The notes beneath the pieces were generated by a model that saw nothing but the letters and a program-made list of their open reading frames with translations, did no database searches and had not been told where the DNA came from. Made by a program: the position numbers and the translations under genes. From contig CANQOP010000015.1 in NCBI GenBank assembly GCA_947625485.1, positions 1-54,061 of the forward strand: DNA of 54,061 bases, written 5' to 3'. This stretch comes from an uncultured Clostridia bacterium. GTDB taxonomy: Bacteria > Bacillota > Clostridia > Oscillospirales > Acutalibacteraceae. Shown piece after piece: positions 41,408 to 49,076 of the stretch; positions within the stretch are counted from its first letter, which is position 1, and each line of letters opens with the position of its first letter.

Positions 41408-42259
41408 ATGGATATTAACAAAAGAGCCGAAGTCCTAATTCAGGCTATGCCCTATATACAGAAGCACAGAGGGCAGACTATTGTAGTAAAATACGGCGGA
41501 AACGCTATGCTCAATGAGGAGCTTAAAGAGGCTGTTATGAGCGATATCGTTCTGATGCAGCTCGTGGGTATTAACGTTGTGCTCGTGCACGGCGGCGGTC
41601 CCGAAATCAACTATATGCTCGAAAAAACAGGTAAAAAGAGCGAGTTTAAAAACGGTCTTCGCGTAACCGACAAAGAAACTATAGACATCGTCCAGCAGGT
41701 GCTCGCGGGCAAGGTCAACAAGAGCCTCGTCCAACATATCTCGCAGAGCGGCGGACGAGCAATCGGACTGTGCGGTCTGGACGGAAAAATGCTTATGGCG
41801 AAAAAGCTCGCCTCAGCCGAGGACCTGGGTTTCGTGGGCGAGATTGACCGTGTAAATCCGCTCATCATTATGGACTCTATGAAGAACGGCTATATCCCCG
41901 TAATCTCGACGATTGCGGGCGGCTATAACGGCGAAGTGTTTAACATAAACGCCGACCTCGCGGCGGCTCGTATAGCAGGACAGCTCAACGCGAAAAAGCT
42001 CATTCTTATGACCGACGTTCGCGGATTGCTCAGAGACGTTGACGACGAAAACAGCCTTATATCGGTCGTAAAAACCACCGACGTGAGCAGGCTCAAAAAA
42101 AGCGGGATAATCAAGGGCGGTATGATCCCGAAAATCGACTGCTGCGTGGAGGCTGTTCAGAGCGGCGTAGGCAGGGCGCATATCCTCGACGGCAGGATTA
42201 AGCACTCTATTCTGCTCGAGCTGTTCTCCGACGAGGGTATCGGAACTATGCTATACTAA
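41408..42259 (+). CDS. argB: Acetylglutamate kinase
   Basis: 283 residues. It phosphorylates N-acetylglutamate. IVVKYGGNAMLNEELKEAVMSDIVLMQLVGINVVLVHGGGPEIN is the family N-terminus; DLAAARIAGQLNAKKLILMTDVRGLL and GIIKGGMIPKIDCCVEAVQSGVGRAHILDGR complete the amino-acid kinase fold. The N-terminal helix (INKRAEVLIQAMPYIQKHRG) is of the type present in arginine-inhibited hexameric enzymes, so feedback by arginine is plausible. Confidence 0.97.
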   Translation: MDINKRAEVLIQAMPYIQKHRGQTIVVKYGGNAMLNEELKEAVMSDIVLMQLVGINVVLVHGGGPEINYMLEKTGKKSEFKNGLRVTDKETIDIVQQVLAGKVNKSLVQHISQSGGRAIGLCGLDGKMLMAKKLASAEDLGFVGEIDRVNPLIIMDSMKNGYIPVISTIAGGYNGEVFNINADLAAARIAGQLNAKKLILMTDVRGLLRDVDDENSLISVVKTTDVSRLKKSGIIKGGMIPKIDCCVEAVQSGVGRAHILDGRIKHSILLELFSDEGIGTMLY

Positions 42260-42280
42260 AAACACGGAAAGGTATATACT

Positions 42281-42697
42281 ATGCACATTCGTCCTATGAC
42301 AATCGAAGATTATGACGAGGTTTACGCTATGTGGCAGATTACCACTAAGCGCGCCCTAAGCTCCGCCGACTCTCTCGGCAGATTTAAGCGTTATCTCGGG
42401 CGCAATCCCGAAATGAGTCAGGTCGCGGTCTCAGACGGAAAAATCGTCGGTACTGTGCTCGCGGGTCATGACGGACGCCTCGGGTTTATACACCATATGG
42501 CTGTGCTCCCCGAGTACAGACGGCACCACATCGGCAAACAGCTCGCAACTCAGGCTCTCAAAAAAATCTTCGAGGACGGCATAGAAAAAACTCAGATATA
42601 CTGCTACTCGGATAACGAAACGGGTCAGAATTTCTGGAAAAGCCTTGGCTTTAAGCGCACGGATAACGTGCTCTTCGAGCTGGAATCTGAATATTAA
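42281..42697 (+). CDS. GNAT-family N-acetyltransferase within the arginine operon
   Basis: 138 residues, one GNAT domain. IRPMTIEDYDEVYAMWQIT opens it; VGTVLAGHDGRLGFIHHMAVLPEYRRHHIGKQLATQAL contains the acetyl-CoA loop (R-R-H-H-I-G-K-Q-L-A); IYCYSDNETGQNFWKSLGFKR is the usual GNAT end. It lies between argB and argD with gaps of 21 and 17 bases and its own AAAGG site, so it is co-expressed with arginine synthesis. It might be a short N-acetylglutamate synthase that primes the cycle, or acetylate something unrelated; the sequence does not decide. Confidence 0.85.
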   Translation: MHIRPMTIEDYDEVYAMWQITTKRALSSADSLGRFKRYLGRNPEMSQVAVSDGKIVGTVLAGHDGRLGFIHHMAVLPEYRRHHIGKQLATQALKKIFEDGIEKTQIYCYSDNETGQNFWKSLGFKRTDNVLFELESEY

Positions 42698-42714
42698 AGA
42701 AAACAGGGATTAAG

Positions 42715-43881
42715 ATGAATACAAAACAACAGGACAAAAAATACATAATGAATACCTACGGACGGTACGACGTTGCTCTCAAAAGCGGCAAAGGCTGTTA
42801 CGCGTTCGATGAGGACGGAAAAAGGTACCTCGATGTAAGCTCGGGCATAGGAGTAAACTCGCTCGGCTACTGCGACGACGGCTGGGTCGAGGCTGTAACA
42901 AAACAAGCGGCGTCTATCCAGCATATGAGCAACTATTTTTACTGTCCTCAGGCGTCCGCTCTCGCGGAAAAGCTCTGCACTCTCACCCCGTTTTCAAAGG
43001 TGTGCTTCTCGAACAGCGGCGCGGAGGCCAACGAATGCGCTATAAAAATTGCGCGAAAGTACAGCTATGACAAGTACGGCGACGGCAGAAACGAAATAAT
43101 TACGCTCGAAAACTCCTTTCACGGCAGGACCGTGACCACCCTTTCCGCAACGGGACAGGATATTTTCCACAACTATTTTTTTCCTTTTACCGAGGGATTT
43201 AAGTACGCTCAGCCCGATATTGACAGCGTGAAGTCGCTTTTAAGCGGCAAAACCTGCGCAATCCTGATTGAACTCGTTCAGGGCGAGGGCGGAGTTAATA
43301 TTCTTGACAAGGACTTCGTTTTGGAAATCAGAAAGCTCTGCGACGAGAATGACCTCGTTCTCATTGCGGACGAGGTGCAGACGGGCGTAGGCAGAACGGG
43401 CAGGCTCTTCTGCTGCGATAATTTCGGTATTACCCCCGACCTTATCACCTGCGCTAAAGGTCTCGGCGGCGGCCTTCCGATAGGCTTATGTATGTGCACA
43501 GAAAAGCTTTCCGACGTTATGCAGCCGTCCACTCACGGCTCGACCTTCGCGGCGAATCCCGTAGTATGCGCAGGCGCGAACTACATTATCGACACAATTT
43601 CAGACGAGAGTTTTCTTGACGAGGTAAATAAAAAGGGGGCATATCTAAGGGAAAAGCTGCTCTCCGTAAAGGGCGTAAAGTCCGTCAGGAACCTTGGTTT
43701 AATGGTCGGAATTGAGCTTGAAAGCGGCGACGCCCACGACATAGCTGCAAAATGCGTTAAAAACGGCTTGCTCATAATAACGGCGAAAAACCTGCTCCGT
43801 ATGCTCCCGCCGCTTAATATAACCTATTCGGAGCTTGACGAGGCTGTAGAAATATTAAATAAAACAATTCAGGAGGGATAA
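42715..43881 (+). CDS. argD: Acetylornithine aminotransferase
   Basis: 388 residues, class III PLP aminotransferase. YGRYDVALKSGKGCYAFDEDGKRYLDVSSGIGVNSLG is the ArgD start; CFSNSGAEANECAIKIAR and SFHGRTVTTLSATGQ follow; ILIELVQGEGGVN, LIADEVQTGVGRTG and the PLP-lysine motif TCAKGLGGGLPIG are complete. It converts N-acetylglutamate semialdehyde to acetylornithine. Ribosome site CAGGGAT is weak. Confidence 0.95.
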   Translation: MNTKQQDKKYIMNTYGRYDVALKSGKGCYAFDEDGKRYLDVSSGIGVNSLGYCDDGWVEAVTKQAASIQHMSNYFYCPQASALAEKLCTLTPFSKVCFSNSGAEANECAIKIARKYSYDKYGDGRNEIITLENSFHGRTVTTLSATGQDIFHNYFFPFTEGFKYAQPDIDSVKSLLSGKTCAILIELVQGEGGVNILDKDFVLEIRKLCDENDLVLIADEVQTGVGRTGRLFCCDNFGITPDLITCAKGLGGGLPIGLCMCTEKLSDVMQPSTHGSTFAANPVVCAGANYIIDTISDESFLDEVNKKGAYLREKLLSVKGVKSVRNLGLMVGIELESGDAHDIAAKCVKNGLLIITAKNLLRMLPPLNITYSELDEAVEILNKTIQEG

Positions 43882-43886
43882 CCATA

Positions 43887-44795
43887 ATGAAACATTTACT
43901 TAAATTAGAGGACTGGTCGAGCGAGGAAATTATCGCCGCGCTGGACCTTGCAGACAAACTCAAATACGAAAACAAAAACGGAATTGAGCACAAAATCCTG
44001 AAGGGCAAAACGCTCGGTATGATTTTTGAAAAGGCTTCAACGCGCACGCGCGTATCTTTCGAGGTGGGTATGACCCAGCTCGGCGGCTATCCGCTGTTCC
44101 TTTCCTCGAACGACCTGCAAATCGGACGCGGCGAGCCTGTTCAGGATACGGCGCGCGTACTCAGCCGCTTTATCGACGGAATTATGATACGCACCTTTAA
44201 GCAGAGCGAGGTCGAGGCTCTCGCGGAGTACGGCTCAATCCCGATTATCAACGGTCTGACAGACTACTGCCACCCGTGTCAGGTTCTCGCCGATTTGCAG
44301 ACAATCCGCGAATTTAAAGGCAGGCTCGAGGGGCTTAAAATGTGCTTTATCGGAGACGGAAACAATATGATGAACTCCCTTATCGTCGGCGCGCTCAGAA
44401 CGGGTATGTCGATTTCCGTAGCGTGTCCCGAGGGTTACGAACCGCCGCAGCATATCATCGAATTTACAAATAGCTTTAAAGATAAATTCGAGCTTTGCAG
44501 AAAGCCAAAAGACGCGGCTGAAAACGCCGACGTGCTGATAACCGACGTGTGGGCGTCCATGGGTCAGGAAGAGGAGCAGAAAATCCGCGCTAAGGCGTTC
44601 AACGGATACCAGATTAACGACGATTTGCTCTCGGCGGCAAACGAGGGTTGTATGGTCCTGCACTGTCTGCCCGCTCACCGCGGCGAGGAAATTACCGCGA
44701 GGGTTTTCGAGGCGCACGCCAATGAAATCTTCGAGGAGGCTGAAAACCGCCTCCACGCTCAGAAAGCCGTCCTTGTAAAGTGCTTTACTGAGTAA
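43887..44795 (+). CDS. argF: Ornithine carbamoyltransferase
   Basis: 302 residues. It makes citrulline from ornithine and carbamoyl phosphate. Carbamoyl-phosphate motif FEKASTRTRVSFEVGM, HPCQVLADLQTIRE, and the ornithine-site motif VLHCLPAHRGEEITARVFE are all intact. GGAGGG lies in the end of argD, five bases away. Last gene of the arginine operon; a strong terminator follows. No carAB genes are present here, so carbamoyl phosphate comes from elsewhere. Confidence 0.97.
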   Translation: MKHLLKLEDWSSEEIIAALDLADKLKYENKNGIEHKILKGKTLGMIFEKASTRTRVSFEVGMTQLGGYPLFLSSNDLQIGRGEPVQDTARVLSRFIDGIMIRTFKQSEVEALAEYGSIPIINGLTDYCHPCQVLADLQTIREFKGRLEGLKMCFIGDGNNMMNSLIVGALRTGMSISVACPEGYEPPQHIIEFTNSFKDKFELCRKPKDAAENADVLITDVWASMGQEEEQKIRAKAFNGYQINDDLLSAANEGCMVLHCLPAHRGEEITARVFEAHANEIFEEAENRLHAQKAVLVKCFTE

Positions 44796-44811
44796 TAATA
44801 TAGAAACCCAG

Positions 44812-44846
44812 AAGTCGTCGGCAGACAAAATGCCGACGACTTTTTT
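44812..44846 (+). terminator. Terminator of the arginine operon
   Basis: Perfect 12-bp stem AAGTCGTCGGCA/TGCCGACGACTT with a GACAAAA loop and six T. Confidence 0.9.
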
Positions 44847-45143
44847 ATTAAAAAATTTTTTAAAATTTAAATTTTCTGTCACAAATCGACTTTCAGCAGA
44901 GTTATTATATATAAGATATATAAATTAATTAAATGTTTATAAAACTGTGCGCAAAAATCAGTTTTTTGCACAATTTAACACAAAATAATTCTACTATACT
45001 CACAATTGTTTCCGCCTTTTCCGGTGATATAATTTTTTTAAACAGAAATATTGACTCTCTGAAATATAATTACTAAACAGGATCTATCAACTATGTATTT
45101 TTAAACAATCGGACAAAAGGGTTATCTTTCATTAAATACATTT
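44847..45143 (+). promoter_or_regulatory. Upstream region of paralogue B, partly shared with paralogue A
   Basis: Two blocks match the upstream region of the 10-kb paralogue: TTCTGTCACAAATCG...GCAGAGTTAT (about 44874-44910) and TTTAAACAGAAATATTGAC...ATAATTACTAAACA (about 45040-45080). Between them about 120 bases are extra here. The promoter itself could not be fixed; the similarity stops after ACTAAACA. Confidence 0.5.
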
Positions 45144-45355
45144 ATGTTTAGGCTCACTGATGATAGTAATAGAGCATACGGATATTTACAAAGAATAGTT
45201 ACAACAAAGAGTGATATTGTAGCACAAGAAGTTATGAATTTGTTGCTTAAGTAAGGACATTAACGTATAAGATGAAAGAAGGAGATAAGTTCTGTATGAT
45301 TATGAGCAGCATTTCGCTTAATGAATATATCGGATTCAAAACTTATATAAGTTAA
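45144..45355 (+). other. Two tiny reading frames, possible gene fragment or leader peptide
   Basis: 45144-45254 encodes 36 residues (MFRLTDDSNRAYGYLQRIVT...) and the frame is open back to 45105; it reads like a piece of a real protein but I do not recognise the family. 45272-45355 encodes 27 residues, with a second possible ATG at 45296 after AAGGAGATAAG. Neither has a counterpart upstream of paralogue A. They may be the relic of an insertion, or one may be a short leader peptide. Confidence 0.3.
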
Positions 45356-45370
45356 AGAAAGGTGTTGGAA

Positions 45371-46384
45371 ATGAAAAAATTCATTGCATTAAGTATTTCG
45401 ATTATACTTGTTTTAATGACGGTTTTTTCTGTAACCGCACTCTCTCCGTTGAGTACTGAAGAACTGGCGGAAATAAATTTTAAAAATTACTACGAATACA
45501 AGACAGGCGGTAAAAAGATAAAGAATATTTCCGTCAGTTATATTCGTGCTAAGGAAACAAAAGATTATTATCTAATCAACTTCACGTCAGAAGACGCGGA
45601 GGAAAAGGAGTATTACAATACTTTCGGTAAAGGCAATATCTATTACGAAAGATGTGCTGTGACCAATCTGCTTTATCCGTCGGGATATGTTGTATGTGAA
45701 GGCGGCAATATGTATAAAGGTTACGTCTTGGAACAAAAAGATAATGAGGTTTATTCTGAATTTCGCAGCGGCAGCGAGTGGACAGACAGTGATTTTATGT
45801 CTCTGTTCACCGCGTGCAGTGTTTACCCCGACCTCGCGGATACGCTCGTGAATATGGAAGAAAACATCGGCATTGTCCCCGAAAAAGAGCCGACGAACAC
45901 CGCTCCGACCGAGCCGACAACTATCGAGCCGTCCAAACCCGATTTGCAGGCAGCGATTTCCCATAAGAAGCTTTCTCTGAAAGCGGGAAAAACTAAGAAA
46001 CTCACCGTTTCAAACGGCACGGCAAAAAGCTGGAAATCATCAGACAAAAAGGTTGTGACCGTAAAGAACGGCAAGGTGACCGCGCTCAAAAAGGGCAACG
46101 CGATAATCACCGCAACGCTAAAAAACGGCAAAAAACTGACCGCAAAGGTAAAAGTTACCTCTAACCCGAAGTTAAATAAGACAGAGAAAAAACTAAAGGT
46201 AAAGAGCAGATTCACCCTCAAGGTAAGGGGCAGGACAGGCAAAACCAAATTCACATCCAACAAGCCGAAAATCGCAACAGTTACTAAAAAAGGCGTAGTT
46301 AAAGCAAAGAAGAAAGGCACGGCAAAAATTACCGTCACCACCAACGGCGGCGTAAAGCTGAAGTGCAAAATCACAGTAAGATAA
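45371..46384 (+). CDS. Secreted Ig-like (Big_2) repeat protein, paralogue B
   Basis: 337 residues. Signal peptide MKKFIALSISIILVLMTVFS. The N-terminal domain (FKNYYEYKTGGKKIKNI, EDAEEKEYYNTFGK, LYPSGYVVCEGGNMY, WTDSDFMSLFTACS) parallels that of paralogue A with many changes, whereas the Pro/Thr linker and the Ig-like C-terminal 150 residues are almost identical, also in DNA. The ATG follows AAAGGTG; a TTG/GTG upstream in frame is less likely. It is oriented opposite to paralogue A, about 35 kb away. Function unknown; probably a secreted or wall-associated binding protein. Confidence 0.85.
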   Translation: MKKFIALSISIILVLMTVFSVTALSPLSTEELAEINFKNYYEYKTGGKKIKNISVSYIRAKETKDYYLINFTSEDAEEKEYYNTFGKGNIYYERCAVTNLLYPSGYVVCEGGNMYKGYVLEQKDNEVYSEFRSGSEWTDSDFMSLFTACSVYPDLADTLVNMEENIGIVPEKEPTNTAPTEPTTIEPSKPDLQAAISHKKLSLKAGKTKKLTVSNGTAKSWKSSDKKVVTVKNGKVTALKKGNAIITATLKNGKKLTAKVKVTSNPKLNKTEKKLKVKSRFTLKVRGRTGKTKFTSNKPKIATVTKKGVVKAKKKGTAKITVTTNGGVKLKCKITVR

Positions 46385-46394
46385 AAACCTAAGA

Positions 46395-46475
46395 CGAACA
46401 AAACGGCAGACGCAACCTTTCGGTTGTACCTGCCTGTTTCTTGTGTCTTATTAATTTCGCATTGCAAATTGGGCA
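46395..46475. terminator. Terminator and palindromic intergenic repeat, copy B
   Basis: ACGGCAG/CTGCC(T)GT stem with inner CAACC-TTTC-GGTTG (46401-46438), then TTGTGTCTTATTAATTTCGC. Same element as copy A (8945-8995, reversed) and copy C (51514-51580). Confidence 0.65.
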
Positions 46476-46493
46476 TTAAAAATTGAAAAGAAA

Positions 46494-47426
46494 TTATCTT
46501 TTCAAGATTTCCTTCGCCACATAAATCGGTCTGTGCTTGCTCTGGATATACGTTTTCGCGAGGTAAGAGCCGATAAGACCGATACAGAAAAGCTGGATCC
46601 CTCCGAGCAGAAGTATCAGCGCGACGATAGTCGCGTAGCCGCTGAAGCTGGTGTCAAAAAACAATCTCTGAATAATTATTACAACAAGATAAACGATCGC
46701 CGCGAACGCTATGAACAGTCCGAGGTAAATTGCGAGCTTAAGCGGTTTTGTAGAAAAAGCGGTTATCCCCTCGAACGCGTATTTAACAAGCTTGCGAAAA
46801 CCCCACTTTGTCTCACCCGCGTTGCGCTCCTGAACCTCGTAGGGAATGTACTTCGTGTTAAATCCGATCCAACTGAATATACCCTTTGAGAAGCGGTGGT
46901 ACTCGCCCATTTCGAGGATTGCGTCCGCGACCGTACGCGTAAACGTGCGGAAGTCGCTCGCGTCGGCGTGCAGTTCAATCTCGCTTAGCGCGTTAATCAG
47001 CCTGTAAAAGCCCGACTTAAAGCCCGTCATTAAGCCGCCCTCTTTGCGCTTGTCCTGATAAGCGGCAACGCAATCGTACTCAGGCTCGGTATCGAGAATA
47101 TTCACCATCTCCGCAACAACCTCGGGGCGCTGCTGCAAGTCCGCGTCAATTAATGAAACGTAGTCGCCCGTGCTGTTCTTTATTCCCGCAAAAATCGCTG
47201 ATTCCTTTCCGAAGTTACGGCTGAACGACACTACCGTAATATTGCTTTCCGTCTTTTCGTTGTATAATTTTTTGAGCCTTTCGAGGGTTTTGTCGCGGCT
47301 GCCGTCGTTTACAAATACAAATTCATAATCGTATCCGACGTTTTCAAACGCCTTAACGCACTCCTCGTAAAACAGCTCGACATTGTCCTGCTCGTTGTAG
47401 CAGGGAACGACTAGGGACAATTTCAT
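46494..47426 (-). CDS. GT2-family glycosyltransferase, polyprenyl-phosphate type (GtrB/DPM1-like)
   Basis: 310 residues. GT-A domain first: LSLVVPCYNEQDNVELFYEEC, VFVNDGSRDKTLE, SFSRNFGKESAIFAGI and SLIDADLQQRPEVVAEM (metal-binding DAD). Two C-terminal membrane helices (LAIYLGLFIAFAAIVYLVVII and YATIVALILLLGGIQLFCIGLIGSYLAKTY) and RPIYVAKEIL end it, the arrangement of enzymes that put a hexose on undecaprenyl phosphate for wall or teichoic-acid decoration. The start is the ATG with GAAGG seven bases before it. It seems to be a single gene; no flippase or GtrA homologue is next to it. Confidence 0.88.
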   Translation of the reverse strand: MKLSLVVPCYNEQDNVELFYEECVKAFENVGYDYEFVFVNDGSRDKTLERLKKLYNEKTESNITVVSFSRNFGKESAIFAGIKNSTGDYVSLIDADLQQRPEVVAEMVNILDTEPEYDCVAAYQDKRKEGGLMTGFKSGFYRLINALSEIELHADASDFRTFTRTVADAILEMGEYHRFSKGIFSWIGFNTKYIPYEVQERNAGETKWGFRKLVKYAFEGITAFSTKPLKLAIYLGLFIAFAAIVYLVVIIIQRLFFDTSFSGYATIVALILLLGGIQLFCIGLIGSYLAKTYIQSKHRPIYVAKEILKR

Positions 47427-47517
47427 TTCAAAACCTTCAATTCTAAATAAATTCACCTTAATTCTACACTTATTTTAATCGTATGTCAAATGAAGTTATT
47501 GTTACTTACAATACCGC

Positions 47518-47546
47518 TTGCCACTTAAAGCCAATTATGTTAAAAT
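47518..47546 (+). promoter_or_regulatory. Promoter of the metF-metH operon
   Basis: TTGCCA, 17-base spacer, TAAAAT. Transcription would start near 47553, so open frame upstream of it is not translated. No S-box or T-box fits in the remaining short leader. Confidence 0.7.
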
Positions 47547-47577
47547 ATTATTTAAACTATATTCAGCAGGTGATTAT

Positions 47578-48435
47578 GTGAATATTCTTGATATGTATAA
47601 AAAAGATAAAACGCTTTTAAGCTTCGAGGTCTTTCCTCCTAAGAAAACCTCTCCGATAGAATCGGTTTACGGAGTGCTCGAGGAGCTTACTTCTCTGAAT
47701 CCTGCTTATGTGAGCGTGACCTACGGCGCAGGAGGAACTGCGTCGGACAACACCTGCGCCATTGCGAGCAAAATCAAAAATGACTACGGCGTTGAGTCTA
47801 TCGCTCACATTACCTGCGTGAACAGCACAAAAAATCAGGTTAAGGATGTCCTCAGGCAGTTTAAGGAGCACAATATCGAAAATGTGCTCGCTTTAAGGGG
47901 CGATATTATTCCCGACCTTCCGCCTCAGACTGACTTCCGCCACGCGAGCGAGCTTACGGAATTTATAAAAAATACGGGAGAATTTCACATTGCCGGAGCG
48001 TGCTACCCCGAGGTGCATCCCGACGCGAAGGACGAGGTAGAGGACATCATTAACCTCAAAAAGAAAGTTGACGCGGGCGCGGAGTACCTTATTTCCCAGC
48101 TCTTTTTTGACAATCGGGTTTTCTACGATTTCCTAACGCGCTGTCAGATTGCGGGCATAAACGTTCCGATAGAGGCGGGTATTATGCCTGTCGTAAACAA
48201 AAATCAAATTCAGAGAATGGTCTCTCTGTGCGGAGCTTCTCTGCCCGCGAAATTCACACACATTATGAACCGCTACGAGCACAATCCCGAGGCACTGCGC
48301 GACGCGGGAATCGCGTATGCAGTCGATCAGATCGTCGACCTTATAGCAAACGGCGTGAGCGGTATACACCTATACACAATGAACAATCCATACGTCGCGC
48401 GCAAAATCTGCGGCGCTGTCGGAAGTCTGTTATGA
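47578..48435 (+). CDS. metF: 5,10-methylenetetrahydrofolate reductase
   Basis: 285 residues from the GTG at 47578 (AGGTGA upstream); an ATG five codons later is an alternative. TIM-barrel flavoprotein making 5-methyl-THF, the methyl donor for MetH encoded two genes on. LLSFEVFPPKKTSPIESV, YVSVTYGAGGTASDNT, HITCVNSTKNQVKDVLRQF, NVLALRGDI, and GAEYLISQLFFDNRVFYDF with PIEAGIMPVVNKNQ are signatures. Its TGA overlaps the ATG of the next gene. Confidence 0.95.
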   Translation: MNILDMYKKDKTLLSFEVFPPKKTSPIESVYGVLEELTSLNPAYVSVTYGAGGTASDNTCAIASKIKNDYGVESIAHITCVNSTKNQVKDVLRQFKEHNIENVLALRGDIIPDLPPQTDFRHASELTEFIKNTGEFHIAGACYPEVHPDAKDEVEDIINLKKKVDAGAEYLISQLFFDNRVFYDFLTRCQIAGINVPIEAGIMPVVNKNQIQRMVSLCGASLPAKFTHIMNRYEHNPEALRDAGIAYAVDQIVDLIANGVSGIHLYTMNNPYVARKICGAVGSLL

Positions 48436-49076
48436 TCACGCTCGAATCAATAAACAGGGCGGAGGTTCTCCTCTACCTAGGCAACAGCCGCGCCGAGATG
48501 ACCGAGAAAATGGAATTGCTCCTCGACGAGTGCGAAAATGAAATTTTAAAAACGGCGGCGCCAAAATACCTGTATAAAACTGTTCCTTTAGCCGAAAGCG
48601 GTCTGCTTGTAGGCGAGTCGATTAAAAGGCATATGCAGGACTGCGAGTATGCCGTGGTAATGTGCGCCACACTCGGCTCTGGAACAGACAGGCTTATCCG
48701 CACGTCTCAGGTTACGGATATGTCCAAAACCGTCGTGCTCGACGCTATGGCGAGCGCGGCGGCAGAACAGGTCTGCAACAAGCTCGAACACATTATCGCG
48801 AATGAAAACGACGGGAAATTTCTGACGTGGAGATTTTCGCCCGGCTACGGCGACTATCCCATAGAGCTGCAAAAGGCTTTTCTCACTATTCTCGACGCGC
48901 CTCGCAAAATCGGACTGTGCACTAACGACAATTTTATCCTCACGCCTACCAAATCCGTTACGGCGATTATGGGGCTGAGCAACTCTCCCCTTGAGCAAAA
49001 ACGGCGCGGCTGCGCAAGCTGTAATATGGCAAAAACCTGCAAATTCAGAAAGGCTGGCGAACGCTGTGAATTTTAA
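48432..49076 (+). CDS. Stand-alone methionine synthase activation-domain protein
   Basis: 214 residues. It corresponds to the C-terminal reactivation domain of E. coli MetH, here a separate gene: AEVLLYLGNSRAEMTEKMELLLDECE, VMCATLGSGTDRLIRTSQ, DAMASAAAEQVCNKLE, the SAM-binding RFSPGYGDYPIELQKAFL and LTPTKSVTAIMGLS. A Cys cluster ends it (RGCASCNMAKTCKFRKAGERC). It should bind SAM and help to remethylate cobalamin on MetH. It overlaps metF by 4 bases and the metH start by 11, so the three are tightly coupled. Confidence 0.93.
   Translation: MITLESINRAEVLLYLGNSRAEMTEKMELLLDECENEILKTAAPKYLYKTVPLAESGLLVGESIKRHMQDCEYAVVMCATLGSGTDRLIRTSQVTDMSKTVVLDAMASAAAEQVCNKLEHIIANENDGKFLTWRFSPGYGDYPIELQKAFLTILDAPRKIGLCTNDNFILTPTKSVTAIMGLSNSPLEQKRRGCASCNMAKTCKFRKAGERCEF

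Noticed and set aside
47427..47577. S-box (SAM) or T-box leader for metF-metH
   Set aside because: The promoter lies at 47518-47546, leaving a leader of about 25 bases, too short for either, and no signature words are present.
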